Shown: positions 1 to 8,390 of the stretch, in pieces | Layout: the number at the start of each line of letters is the position of its first letter | Position numbering within the stretch: the first letter of the stretch is position 1 | DNA from: UBA7803 sp041686955 | Lineage (GTDB): Bacteria; Pseudomonadota; Gammaproteobacteria; Pseudomonadales; Azotimanducaceae | Assembly (NCBI GenBank): GCA_041686955.1 | Contig: JAWLCV010000048.1 | Span: 1 to 31,927 of the forward strand | Direction of reading: 5' to 3' | DNA: 31,927 bases | Position numbers and translations under genes: made by a program | The notes under the pieces: generated by a model | Told to the model about the DNA's origin: nothing | Databases searched by the model: none | The model's input: only the letters and a program-made list of their open reading frames with translations

Positions 1-13
1 TGGGATGAGGTTT

Positions 14-118
14 CGCTATCCGCTGTCAGCTGTCCGCTGTCCGCAGGAGGCACACGGCCGACGCTGGCGGAGACCCTCTAGCGGAAAGCGGATAGCGGAT
101 AGCGGAGAGCGGATAGCG
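14..118. repeat. Heptamer inverted-repeat element, copy A
   Basis: The left arm at 14-41 is four degenerate 7-bp units (CGCTATC, CGCTGTC, AGCTGTC, CGCTGTC), followed by CGCAGGA at 42-48. The right arm at 84-118 is five inverted units (GAAAGCG, GATAGCG twice, GAGAGCG, GATAGCG). Arms 14-44 and 88-118 are complementary at 27 of 31 positions, plus two G-U pairs as RNA. A TGA at 6-8 lies 5 nt before the left arm. The same architecture recurs at 8240-8383 and 12518-12630. The right arm ends 5 nt before the start codon at 124. Confidence 0.85.
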
Positions 119-123
119 ACCCC

Positions 124-1422
124 ATGCGTCCCGACCTAGGCTTCGAAAATTCCTGGTACTACGCCACCGCCAAGGGGCTCACGGATCACCCGCCGCTCGG
201 CGAGGGGGTCGACGCGGACGTCTGTGTGGTGGGCGGCGGCTACACGGGGTTGTCGGCAGCGCTGGAGCTGGCGGAGCGGGGTTACTCGGTGGTGCTGCTC
301 GAAGCCCACCGGATCGGCGCCGGGGCCAGCGGGCGCAACGGCGGCGTGCTGGGCATGGGCCAGCGCAAGGAGCAGGACGAGCTGGAGCGCTGGCTCGGTC
401 CGGACACCGCCCGGGCCCTCTGGCAGGTGGCCCTCGAAGCCAACGCCCTGGTGCGCGAACGCATTCGCCGTTTCGACATCGACTGCGAGCTCGAGGACGG
501 GGTGCTTCACGCCGCGCACCGCCGCCGTTACGTCGACGCCTACTGGAAGTACGTGGACCTGCTGGCGGAACGCTACGACTACCAGCGCTGCCGCAAGGTG
601 GACGCGGCCGAAGTGGCGGGGATGCTGGGCATGGACACCTACCACGGCGGCTACGTGGACGAAGGGGCGGGTCACCTGCATCCCTTGAACCTGGCTCTGG
701 GCCTGGCCCGGGCTTGCAGCGGCCTGGGCGTGCGAATCTTCGAACGCTCGCGAGTGCTCGATCACCGGCAGCACGGCTCGCCCACGGCACCCGACGGGGT
801 CACCGTACGCACGGCCGAGGGCGAGGTGCGGGCGTCGTACCTTGTGCTGGCGTGCAACGGTTATCTGGGGCGGCTGGCGGGGGCCATCGAGGCCTACCAG
901 ATGCCCATCAACAACTTCATCCTGGCCACGGAGCCGCTGGGCGAGGCCCGGGCCCGGCGGCTGAACCGTGACGACGTGGCGGTGGTGGACTCCCGCTTCG
1001 TGGTCAACTACTTCCGCATGTCCCGGGACCACCGGCTCATCTTCGGCGGTGGCGAGAATTACAGCCCGCGATTTCCCAAGGACCTGAAGGCGTTCGTCCG
1101 CCGCTTCATGCTCGAGGTGTACCCGGAGCTCGCCGACGTCGCCATCGATTACGCCTGGGGAGGCACCCTGGCCATCACCCTGAAGCGGATGCCGCACTTC
1201 GGCCGTTCCGGACACGTGTTCTGGGCTCAGGGCTACTCCGGACACGGTGTGGCCATGGCCAACATGGGTGGCAAGCTGATTGCCGAGGCGCTGGCGGGCA
1301 GCGCCGAGCGCTTCGACCTGTTCGCGCGGCTGCCCCACGTGCGCTTTCCCGGGGGACGTTACCTGCGCTGGCCGGCCCTGGTGGCCGGCATGTTGTATTA
1401 CGCCATGCTCGACCGGTTGTGA
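124..1422 (+). CDS. FAD-dependent oxidoreductase (DAO family, gamma-glutamylputrescine oxidase-like)
   Basis: This 432-residue protein fits the DAO fold of FAD amine/amino-acid oxidases. Residues 31-60 form the dinucleotide-binding beta-alpha-beta unit, with GGGYTG at 37-42 and the ribose-binding Glu at 60. GASGRNGG at 67-74 is typical of PuuB/OrdL-type enzymes. Near the C terminus the GYSGHGVAMANMGGK segment closes the FAD site. By family it would oxidise a secondary or primary amine (gamma-glutamylputrescine or an N-methylated amino acid) to an aldehyde or imine in the cytoplasm. No other putrescine genes are in view, so the substrate is open. The ATG at 124 lies 5 nt after repeat copy A, so any Shine-Dalgarno sequence would come from the repeat (GGAGAG at 104-109 is rather far). 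The next gene follows after 17 nt, suggesting co-transcription. Confidence 0.9.
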   Translation: MRPDLGFENSWYYATAKGLTDHPPLGEGVDADVCVVGGGYTGLSAALELAERGYSVVLLEAHRIGAGASGRNGGVLGMGQRKEQDELERWLGPDTARALWQVALEANALVRERIRRFDIDCELEDGVLHAAHRRRYVDAYWKYVDLLAERYDYQRCRKVDAAEVAGMLGMDTYHGGYVDEGAGHLHPLNLALGLARACSGLGVRIFERSRVLDHRQHGSPTAPDGVTVRTAEGEVRASYLVLACNGYLGRLAGAIEAYQMPINNFILATEPLGEARARRLNRDDVAVVDSRFVVNYFRMSRDHRLIFGGGENYSPRFPKDLKAFVRRFMLEVYPELADVAIDYAWGGTLAITLKRMPHFGRSGHVFWAQGYSGHGVAMANMGGKLIAEALAGSAERFDLFARLPHVRFPGGRYLRWPALVAGMLYYAMLDRL

Positions 1423-1439
1423 ATCTGAGGAGGGGAATC

Positions 1440-3182
1440 GTGGAAGCGCGACACGGGGGCCGGCGCCTGTGGGCGGGGTTGATCCTGGGTCTGGCGGCGG
1501 GCTGCGCCGACGACGGGGCGGGCACGGCGGTGGCGGCCGATGCGTCACGCCAGGCCGCTGACCTGATCCTGACCAACGCCGAGGTGTACACCCTGGATCC
1601 TGCCCGGCCCTGGGCGGAGGCCGTGGCCATCGCCGACGGGCGCATCCTGGCGGTGGGAAGCGCCGCCGATATCGCTGCCGCGTATCGCGGCGAGACGCTG
1701 GACCTCGAGGGGCAGATGCTGCTGCCGGCGTTTCACGATGCCCACAGCCACCCCATCGCCGGCGGCATCCAGACCCTGCAGTGCGATCTGATGGGGCTGG
1801 CGACGGTGGAGGAGATCCTCGCCCGGGTGGAAGCGTGCGACGCCGAGATGCCGGACACCGACAGTCCGGACGACGACTGGCTGCTCGGCGGCGGCTGGAA
1901 CCTGAGCCTGTTCGAGGACGCCAATCCGCACCGGAATCTGCTGGACGGGGTGGTGGGAGACCGGCCCGTCTATCTGGAAGGGGAAGACGGCCACAGCGGC
2001 TGGGTGAGCTCGGCGGCGCTTAAGCGCGCCGGCATCAGCGCCGACACCCCCGACCCGCCGCTGGGGGTCATCGAGCGCAATGCCGCCGGCGAGCCCACCG
2101 GCACCCTGCGGGAGACGGCCCAGGAGCTGGTGCGCGCGGTGCTGCCGGAGATCACCGATGCGCAGCGTGAAGCGGGCGCGCTGGCGGCGCTGGAGCTCGC
2201 CAATTCCCTGGGCATCACTTCCATGGTCGCAGCGTCGGTGGGGGAGGAGGAGCTCGCCACCTGGCGTCGCCTGGAACGGGACGGCCGGCTCACGGCCCGC
2301 GTCGTCGCCAGTATCCGCCTTGCCGGCGGCGGCTCGGCCGCCGAGGACCCGGCCCTGCTGGCGCCGGAATCCCGGGGCAGCGGTCGGCTGGTGCGGGCGG
2401 ACGCCGCCAAGATCTTCCTCGACGGCGTGCTGGAAGGCGAGACCGCGGCGCTGCTGGAGCCCTACCTGGATCCCCAGGGCAAGGGTGCGGGCCGCACCGG
2501 GATGCTCAACGTACCCTTCGAGGCTCTTCGCGCCATGGTCACGGACTTGGACGCCCGCGGCATCCAGGTGCACATGCACGCCATCGGCGACCGGGCGGTC
2601 CGGGCGGGGCTGGATGCGGTGGCCGCGGCCCGGGAGGCCAACGGGCCGACGGACAACCGCCATCACATCTGTCACCTTCAGCTCGTGCACCCGGAGGACT
2701 ATCCGCGGTTCGGCGCCCTCGGGGTGCTGGCCAACTTCCAGGCCCTTTGGGCGTATCCGGACGCGTACATCACCGACGTCAACCTCCCCGCGGTGGGTCC
2801 GGCGCGGGTCCAGCGCATGTACCCCATCGCCTCCATCGTCGCCGCCGGCGGCACCGTCGTGGGCGGCAGTGACTGGTCGGTGTCTTCCATGAACCCGCTG
2901 GACGCCATCGAGGTGGCGGTCACACGGCGGGACCCGGAAGGCGTGGTGGCGGGCGTGCAGAACCGCGACGAAGCGGTGCCGCTGGAAACCATGCTGGCGG
3001 CCTACACCCGCAACGCGGCCTACCTCATGCACCAGGAGCAGGACACCGGCACGGTGGAGGCGGGCAAGCAGGCAGACCTGGTGGTGCTGGAGCGCAACCT
3101 CTTCGAGATTCCCCCGGAACGCATCAACGAGACCCGGGTGGCGCGCACCTTCCTGGCCGGGCGGCAGGTGTATTCCCGGTAG
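1440..3182 (+). CDS. YtcJ-like metal-dependent amidohydrolase, probable lipoprotein
   Basis: The protein has 580 residues from a GTG at 1440, which sits about 5 nt after a strong GAGGAGGGG ribosome site at 1426-1434. An earlier in-frame GTG at 1419 overlaps the previous stop and is less likely. The N terminus is basic then hydrophobic and ends in LAAGC, a lipobox, so the mature protein is probably membrane-anchored in the periplasm. After that comes the amidohydrolase pattern: an N-terminal beta-sandwich (LILTNAEVYTLDP), the metal-binding HSH pair at residues 102 and 104, the KIFLDG motif, the MHAIGD histidine near residue 380 and a GGSDW motif carrying the late Asp. YtcJ-type enzymes hydrolyse amide or related bonds of small molecules, but their substrates are mostly unknown. 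It probably shares an operon with the preceding oxidoreductase. Confidence 0.88.
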   Translation: MEARHGGRRLWAGLILGLAAGCADDGAGTAVAADASRQAADLILTNAEVYTLDPARPWAEAVAIADGRILAVGSAADIAAAYRGETLDLEGQMLLPAFHDAHSHPIAGGIQTLQCDLMGLATVEEILARVEACDAEMPDTDSPDDDWLLGGGWNLSLFEDANPHRNLLDGVVGDRPVYLEGEDGHSGWVSSAALKRAGISADTPDPPLGVIERNAAGEPTGTLRETAQELVRAVLPEITDAQREAGALAALELANSLGITSMVAASVGEEELATWRRLERDGRLTARVVASIRLAGGGSAAEDPALLAPESRGSGRLVRADAAKIFLDGVLEGETAALLEPYLDPQGKGAGRTGMLNVPFEALRAMVTDLDARGIQVHMHAIGDRAVRAGLDAVAAAREANGPTDNRHHICHLQLVHPEDYPRFGALGVLANFQALWAYPDAYITDVNLPAVGPARVQRMYPIASIVAAGGTVVGGSDWSVSSMNPLDAIEVAVTRRDPEGVVAGVQNRDEAVPLETMLAAYTRNAAYLMHQEQDTGTVEAGKQADLVVLERNLFEIPPERINETRVARTFLAGRQVYSR

Positions 3183-3231
3183 CGCGACGGCCGACAATGA
3201 ATCGCCGCCGGATCGGCGCTATGGTTGGGCC

Positions 3232-4254
3232 ATGAAAGCGCGCGATGCCTCGGTGGCGGACGGGACGCGGGAGCCGGCAGCCAGATCTCCGGCTCCGCTG
3301 GCGCCCTCCGTTTCGACAGCGGAGCTCACGGCTCGCCTCGAGGCTCGTCTCGGACGGGTGCACGCACGGCAGCGGCTGGGAATCGAGTCCGATCAGACGG
3401 CGCACGTGTTCCGCCGCGGCCGCAGCCTGTTTCACCCGGAGAACTGGTACTCCTTCGCCGCCTTCATCCGTGCCAGCATGCGCCTGGTGGGGGTCTATCA
3501 GCGGGCGCGCCGCAACGCGCGGGCCATCACGGTGGTGCATCACGCGGCAGCCCTCGACGGGTTGCCCGAGGCGTTCCGGGGCTTTCGCATCCTGCAGCTG
3601 TCGGATCTGCACATCGACGTGAGCGAGGAGACCGCCCACGCCATCATGGCCGCGGTCCGCGAGGTGGAGTACGACCTCTGCGTGCTCACCGGCGACTATC
3701 GCTTCCTCACCACGGGCCGTCTGGATACCACCCTGCACAACATGGCGCGGCTGCGCAGTCACATCGCCACGGACGTCTATGCGGTGCTCGGCAATCACGA
3801 CAGCGTGCTCATGCTGCCGGAGCTCGAGGACATGGGTATTCGGGTGCTGATGAACGAGCACGTGGTGATCGAACGGGCGGGGGAGCGTCTGTATCTGGCC
3901 GGCATCGACGACGCCCATTTCTTCGGCGTGGAGAACTTCGAGAAGGCGCTGGAGGACGTGCCGCCGGACGCCACCACGGTGCTGCTCTCCCATACCCCGG
4001 AGGTCTACCGGCAGGCGGCCCACAGTGACGTGGACCTCATGCTGTGCGGCCACACCCACGGCGGCCAGATCTGTCTGCCCGGCGGGGTGCCTGTGATGCT
4101 CGATGCCCGGATCCCGCGGTCCCTGGGCCGCGGCTCGTGGCGCTACGGCACCCTGCTCGGCTACACGTCGGCCGGGGCGGGCACCTCCATCGCCGAGGTC
4201 CGGCTCAACTGCCCCGCCGAGATCACCGTGCACACCCTGCTCGCCGGCCACTGA
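3232..4254 (+). CDS. Calcineurin-like metallophosphoesterase
   Basis: This 340-residue protein carries the full two-metal phosphoesterase signature: DLH (D125, H127), GDYR, GNHD (N188, H189), SHTPE and GHTHGG (H274, H276). The spacing matches the YkuE-like branch of the calcineurin superfamily. About 110 residues precede the catalytic domain and contain no obvious signal peptide or membrane helix. YkuE relatives are often exported by twin-arginine signals, which is not the case here, so a cytoplasmic location is more likely. The substrate cannot be read from sequence; phosphomonoesters, phosphodiesters or lipid-linked pyrophosphates are all possible in the family. The ATG at 3232 follows the amidohydrolase by 49 nt. 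A TATGGT-like segment in that gap might be a promoter -10. Confidence 0.88.
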   Translation: MKARDASVADGTREPAARSPAPLAPSVSTAELTARLEARLGRVHARQRLGIESDQTAHVFRRGRSLFHPENWYSFAAFIRASMRLVGVYQRARRNARAITVVHHAAALDGLPEAFRGFRILQLSDLHIDVSEETAHAIMAAVREVEYDLCVLTGDYRFLTTGRLDTTLHNMARLRSHIATDVYAVLGNHDSVLMLPELEDMGIRVLMNEHVVIERAGERLYLAGIDDAHFFGVENFEKALEDVPPDATTVLLSHTPEVYRQAAHSDVDLMLCGHTHGGQICLPGGVPVMLDARIPRSLGRGSWRYGTLLGYTSAGAGTSIAEVRLNCPAEITVHTLLAGH

Positions 4255-4297
4255 CGGCGCCACGCCGGGCGCGCGCGACCCTCCGCGCCACTTCCTC

Positions 4298-4303
4298 TAC
4301 AAT
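4298..4303 (+). promoter_or_regulatory. Candidate -10 box TACAAT upstream of the CoA-transferase gene
   Basis: TACAAT lies 38 nt before the GTG at 4342, in an otherwise very GC-rich 87-nt gap. No good -35 hexamer is visible at the expected distance. It is called only on similarity to the sigma-70 -10 consensus and its position. Confidence 0.35.
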
Positions 4304-4341
4304 CGCCCCCTCGCGCCGATGGAGCCGCCCGGAGGGAAAAC

Positions 4342-5559
4342 GTGACTGCACCGCTTGCCGACATCACCGTGATCGAGGTGGACAACTACATGGCGGCGCC
4401 GAGCGCGGGCGCGATCCTCGCGGACATGGGGGCCCGGGTGATCAAGGTGGAGCCCCTCACCGGTGATCCCATGCGCGGCATCGGCCGACCTGCGAAGATC
4501 GAGGGCGAGCTGAAAGGCTACGATTTCGGCTTCGACGTGGACAACCGCGGCAAGCTGTCGGTGGCGGTGGCCCTGGACACTCCGGACGGCGCCGAAGTGG
4601 TGCGGCGACTGGTGGAGGGAGCCCAGGTGTTTCTCTGCAACCTCCTGCCCCATCGCCAGCAGCGCTTCGGGCTGGACCCCGAGTCCCTGAAGGCGCGCAA
4701 CCCGAGGCTGGTGCACGCCACCCTGACCGGCTACGGCACCAACGGGCCCGACGCGCTGCGGCCCGGCTACGACGTCACCGCCTTCTTCGGCCGTTCCGGA
4801 CTCTACGACGCCATGCGGGAGGGGGACGACGGCGAAGTGCCCATGGCTCGACCCGCCCAGGGCGACCACACCACGGGCCTGGCCATGCTGGCAGCCATCC
4901 TCGGTGCGCTGCGGCTGATGGAGCGCACCGGTGAGTTCCAGGTGGTGGAGACCTCGTTGTACGAGACCGCCATCTGGACCCAGGCCAGCGATTTCGGGGT
5001 GACCGCGGTGGACCGGGCCCCGGTGCGGCGCCGCGCCCGACACAACCAGCTCACCCCCGCCGCGAACCGCTACCCTTGCGGCGACGGCAAGTGGGTGGTG
5101 CTGAACACCCTGGGGCCCGGCGCCTGGGAGAAACTCTGCCGTGCGCTCGGGCAGCAGGCCTGGCTCGAGGATCCCCGCTACGCCGACGCCAGCAGCCGCT
5201 ATCAGCACATGCCCGAGCTGGTGGACGCCATCGATGCCGTGCTCGCCGCCAGGGGCCGCGACGAGTGGGGCGAGATCTTCGATCGCGAGGGCGTGGTGTG
5301 GGGCCCGGTGCTGACCCTGGATGAAGTGGTGCAGGACGGCCAGGCCGAAGCCATCGAGATGTTTCCCGTCATGCGCCACGAACGTCTGGGCAGCTATCGC
5401 AGCGTGCGCGCGCCCATGCGTTTCCACAGCGCACAGGTGGAGCCGCGGGGGCCGGCGCCGGAGATAGGCCAGCACACCCGGGAAGTATTGGGGGCGGCGG
5501 GATTCGCCGCCGAGGAAGTCGAGCGCCTGTTCGAGCGCGGCGTGCTGAGAGGTAGTTGA
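4342..5559 (+). CDS. CaiB/BaiF family (class III) CoA-transferase
   Basis: The 405-residue protein starts at a GTG at 4342, preceded by GGAGGG. Its N terminus (VIEVDNYMAAPSAGAILADM, then ARVIKVEP) is the class III CoA-transferase Rossmann domain. QGDHTTG carries Asp175, which aligns by context with the Asp that forms the aspartyl-CoA thioester in formyl-CoA transferase. Family members move CoA between carboxylic acids such as oxalate/formate, carnitine/crotonobetaine, or succinate/malate-type acids. The stop codon overlaps the ATG of the malic enzyme gene by one base (TGATG), so the two are probably translationally coupled. That hints at a C4-dicarboxylate or related acid as a substrate, but this is inference only. 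Confidence 0.93.
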   Translation: MTAPLADITVIEVDNYMAAPSAGAILADMGARVIKVEPLTGDPMRGIGRPAKIEGELKGYDFGFDVDNRGKLSVAVALDTPDGAEVVRRLVEGAQVFLCNLLPHRQQRFGLDPESLKARNPRLVHATLTGYGTNGPDALRPGYDVTAFFGRSGLYDAMREGDDGEVPMARPAQGDHTTGLAMLAAILGALRLMERTGEFQVVETSLYETAIWTQASDFGVTAVDRAPVRRRARHNQLTPAANRYPCGDGKWVVLNTLGPGAWEKLCRALGQQAWLEDPRYADASSRYQHMPELVDAIDAVLAARGRDEWGEIFDREGVVWGPVLTLDEVVQDGQAEAIEMFPVMRHERLGSYRSVRAPMRFHSAQVEPRGPAPEIGQHTREVLGAAGFAAEEVERLFERGVLRGS

Positions 5560-7229
5560 TGCCGTCGAAAGTAGTACACACCCAGCTCCGCGGTTATGCG
5601 GTGATGCGCGACCCGCTGCTGAACAAGGGCAGCGCCTTCACGCCGGAGGAACGCACGCTTTTGAACCTGCACGGGTTGCTGCCGCCCGCCTGCAAGACCC
5701 AGGATCAGCAGGCGGCCCGGATCTACGACCAGCTGTCCGCCATCGGCGATCCGCTGAACCGCTACCGCGAGCTCGCCGCCCTGCAGGACCGCAACGAGCA
5801 TCTGTACTACCGGCTGCTGATGGATCACCTCGCGGAGTTCATGCCGGTGGTGTACACCCCCACGGTGGGGCTGGCCACCCAGAAGTTCAGCGAGGTGTTC
5901 CAGCGCGGCCGCGGGGTGTGGATCACCCCCGCCGACCGGGGCCGCATTGGCGAGGTTCTGGAAAACGCGGCTGCCGGGCGCAACATCCGGCTGGCGGTGG
6001 TCACGGACAACGAGTCCATTCTGGGGATCGGCGACCAGGGCGCCGGCGGCATGGCCATCTCCGTGGGCAAGCTGTCGCTCTACACCGCCGGGGCGGGCAT
6101 CGATCCGGCCACCACCCTGCCGGTGAGCCTGGACGTGGGCACCGACAACAAGGCGCTGCTGCAGAACGACCAATACCTCGGCTGGTGCAGCGAACGCATG
6201 CGCGGCGAGCCTTATCAGTCGCTGCTCGACGAGTTCGTCGAGGCGTTCGCCGAGCTGTTCCCCGGCGCCCTCATCCAGTGGGAGGACCTGCGCAAGGACA
6301 ACGCCCTGCGGGTTCTAGAGCGCTACCGCCATCGGGTGCTCAGCTTCAACGACGACATTCAGGGTACCGGCGCGGTGGCCCTGGCGGGGATTCTGTCGGC
6401 GTTGCGGATCAAGGGCGAGAGGCTGTCGGCCCAGCGCATCGTCATCCACGGCGCGGGCGCGGCCGGGCTCGGTATCGCCCGGCAGATCAAAGCGGCGCTG
6501 CGGCTCGAAGGTGTGGCGGAAGACGATCTGCACGGGTGTCTGGCGGTGCTCGACAGCCGGGGACTCCTGGCCCAGGACACGCCGCCCGCCGACGACTACA
6601 AGGCCGAGCTGGCATGGCCCGTGGCAGCCCTTGCCCGGTTGGGCATCGACGACGACCGTTCGCTCGAGGCGGTGGTGCGCCGCTTCGAGCCCACCGTCCT
6701 CATCGGCACCTCCGGTCAGGCGGGCGCGTTCCACGAGTCTCTGGTGCGCTCCATGGCAGAAGCCGTGGCGCGGCCGGTGATCATGCCCATGTCCAATCCC
6801 ACCGCCAACAGCGAAGCGGTGCCGGCGGATCTGGTGGCCTGGACCGGCGGGCGGGCGCTCATCGCCACCGGCAGTCCGTTCGCTCCGGTGGAGCATGACG
6901 GACGCACCATCCACATCGGTCAGGGAAACAACGTGTTCATATTCCCCGCACTGGGCCTCGGCAGCCTGATGGCCGCCGCAACCGCAGTGACGGACCAGAT
7001 GATCACCCGGGCGGCCGATTCCCTGGCCGCCCAGACCACCGATGCGGAGCTGGAGCGCGGCCAGCTCTATCCGGACGTGAGCCGGCTGCGGGAGATCAGC
7101 GCCGCCGGCGCGGCGGCGGTGTGCGCCGAGGCATTCGAGGCGGGCCTGGCCGGCGCCGAGCGCCCAGACGATTGCCTGGCGGCCGCCCGGGACGCCATGT
7201 GGAGCCCCGACTACCCCGCGTTCGTCTGA
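5559..7229 (+). CDS. maeA: NAD-dependent malic enzyme
   Basis: This 556-residue protein is close to the length of E. coli MaeA (SfcA). It decarboxylates L-malate to pyruvate with reduction of NAD, feeding C4 acids back to pyruvate. Visible motifs are LNKGSAFT near the N terminus, YTPTVG with the catalytic Tyr, TDNESILGIGDQG, VGTDN, FNDDIQGTGAVALAG for the malate/metal site and HGAGAAGLGIA for the dinucleotide fold. The ATG at 5559 overlaps the preceding stop; a TTG one codon upstream is also possible but less likely. The length and motifs place it with the large NAD-type enzymes rather than the NADP-type MaeB fused to a phosphotransacetylase domain. A GC-rich inverted repeat begins 9 nt after the stop. 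Confidence 0.95.
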   Translation: MPSKVVHTQLRGYAVMRDPLLNKGSAFTPEERTLLNLHGLLPPACKTQDQQAARIYDQLSAIGDPLNRYRELAALQDRNEHLYYRLLMDHLAEFMPVVYTPTVGLATQKFSEVFQRGRGVWITPADRGRIGEVLENAAAGRNIRLAVVTDNESILGIGDQGAGGMAISVGKLSLYTAGAGIDPATTLPVSLDVGTDNKALLQNDQYLGWCSERMRGEPYQSLLDEFVEAFAELFPGALIQWEDLRKDNALRVLERYRHRVLSFNDDIQGTGAVALAGILSALRIKGERLSAQRIVIHGAGAAGLGIARQIKAALRLEGVAEDDLHGCLAVLDSRGLLAQDTPPADDYKAELAWPVAALARLGIDDDRSLEAVVRRFEPTVLIGTSGQAGAFHESLVRSMAEAVARPVIMPMSNPTANSEAVPADLVAWTGGRALIATGSPFAPVEHDGRTIHIGQGNNVFIFPALGLGSLMAAATAVTDQMITRAADSLAAQTTDAELERGQLYPDVSRLREISAAGAAAVCAEAFEAGLAGAERPDDCLAAARDAMWSPDYPAFV

Positions 7230-7248
7230 CGGCGGATGCCGCCGGGTA

Positions 7249-7348
7249 NNNNNNNNNNNNNNNNNNNNNNNNNNNNNNNNNNNNNNNNNNNNNNNNNNNN
7301 NNNNNNNNNNNNNNNNNNNNNNNNNNNNNNNNNNNNNNNNNNNNNNNN
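7249..7348. other. Assembly gap of exactly 100 N
   Basis: One hundred N interrupt the intergenic space between the malic enzyme and protease genes. The last 10 bases before it (CCGCCGGGTA, 7239-7248) equal the first 10 after it (7349-7358). This suggests overlapping contig ends and little or no missing sequence. Confidence 0.97.
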
Positions 7349-7372
7349 CCGCCGGGTACCCGCCCCGGCGGC
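7349..7372 (+). terminator. GC-rich hairpin after the malic enzyme gene, possible terminator
   Basis: CCGCCGGG at 7349-7356 and CCCGGCGG at 7364-7371 form a perfect 8-bp stem with a 7-nt loop. If the gap is closed by its 10-bp overlap, the stem gains one pair from the G at 7238 and the C at 7372. No T-tract follows, so it is at best a weak intrinsic terminator. It may be the structure that broke the assembly. Confidence 0.4.
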
Positions 7373-7445
7373 CGCCCACACCGGCGTTGTCGGATTCGGC
7401 GCGATCGCGCATGATGTGTCGCCGTCGCAGTCCCGCCGGAACGTC

Positions 7446-8234
7446 ATGAAGAAGATCATTCTCGGAATCGTCGTCGCCCTGGTGCTGCACGCCTGCGCCA
7501 CCTCGCCGCTGGGACGCAGCCAGCTCATCCTGTTTCCGGAAGCGGAAATGGCCCAGATGGGAGCGGCGGCATTCCAGGACATCCAGAGCAAAACGCCGGT
7601 GTCGCAGAACGCCACCACCAACAGCTACGTGCGCTGTGTGGCGGACCACATTCTCCGCGCCGTGCCGGGCACGAATCCGGCGGACTGGGAGGTGAAGGTC
7701 TTCGACGAGCCGTCAGCCAATGCGTTCGCGCTGCCGGGCCGCAAGATCGGCGTCTACAGCGGCCTTTTGGAGGTGGCCGAGGACCAGGATCAGCTCGCCA
7801 CCGTCATCGGACACGAGGTGGCCCACGTCATGGCCCGGCATTCCAACGAGCGGGTGTCCACCAATTTCGTCACCCAGTCCGGCCTGCAGCTTGCGCAGAT
7901 CGCCGCCGGCGTGGACACGCCGGCCAAGCAGCAGCTCTTCGGGCTGCTCGGTCTCGGCGCTCAGGTGGGCGTGCTGCTGCCGTTCAGCCGGGCCCAGGAA
8001 GCCGAGGCCGATCTCGTGGGCCTCGAGCTCATGGCCGAGGCCGGCTTCGACCCCCGCGCCAGCGTCCGGCTGTGGCAGAACATGGAGGCCCAGGGCGGCC
8101 AGAAACCGCCGGAGTTCCTCTCCACTCACCCGTCCGGCCAGCGGCGCATCACCGAGCTCAACGCCCGCATGAGCGAGTACATGCAGATCTCGATGCGCGC
8201 GCGCGCAGCGGGACGGATGCCGGATTGCAAATGA
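7446..8234 (+). CDS. M48 family metalloprotease, lipoprotein
   Basis: The 262-residue protein starts at ATG 7446 with a lipoprotein signal (MKKIILGIVVALVLHAC), so Cys17 should be lipidated. HEVAH at residues 123-127 is the zinc-binding HExxH, and EAEAD further on supplies the third ligand, as in peptidase family M48. It resembles the periplasmic LoiP (YggG)/BepA-like proteases, which process or degrade envelope proteins. It has no TPR domain, unlike BepA, so LoiP is the better comparison. Sequence before the ATG is mostly gap or GC-rich hairpin. Its stop codon lies 5 nt before repeat copy B, which separates it from the convergent efflux transporter. Confidence 0.92.
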   Translation: MKKIILGIVVALVLHACATSPLGRSQLILFPEAEMAQMGAAAFQDIQSKTPVSQNATTNSYVRCVADHILRAVPGTNPADWEVKVFDEPSANAFALPGRKIGVYSGLLEVAEDQDQLATVIGHEVAHVMARHSNERVSTNFVTQSGLQLAQIAAGVDTPAKQQLFGLLGLGAQVGVLLPFSRAQEAEADLVGLELMAEAGFDPRASVRLWQNMEAQGGQKPPEFLSTHPSGQRRITELNARMSEYMQISMRARAAGRMPDCK

Positions 8235-8239
8235 GTGGT

Positions 8240-8383
8240 CGCTATCCGCTATCCGCTATCCGCTATTCGCAGGAAGCGGATAGCCAGCTTCTGGCGAGAT
8301 GGCATTGGCGCCCGTATCACCCACGGACGCACACGCTCGCGAGGCGCCTCTTGCGGATAGCGGAAAGCGGAGAGCGGACAGCG
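8240..8383. repeat. Heptamer inverted-repeat element, copy B
   Basis: The left arm at 8240-8267 is three CGCTATC units plus CGCTATT, followed by CGCAGGA at 8268-8274. The right arm at 8356-8383 is GATAGCG, GAAAGCG, GAGAGCG, GACAGCG. Arms 8240-8270 and 8353-8383 match at 27 of 31 positions around an 82-nt loop. Inverted copies of AATGAGTG lie outside both arms (8230-8237 and 8388-8395) and contain the stop codons of both flanking convergent genes. The element nearly fills the 156-nt gap, so it may act as a two-way terminator. Confidence 0.88.
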
Positions 8384-8390
8384 TCCTCAC

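Noticed and set aside
136..1548. Long antisense open frame over the oxidoreductase gene
   Set aside because: The protein is Pro/Arg/His/Gly-rich without any family motif and is fully opposite a clear enzyme gene; such frames are common in very GC-rich DNA.
8240..8383. CRISPR array in the heptamer repeats
   Set aside because: Units are 7 bp with no spacers, and the second half is inverted; no cas genes are present.
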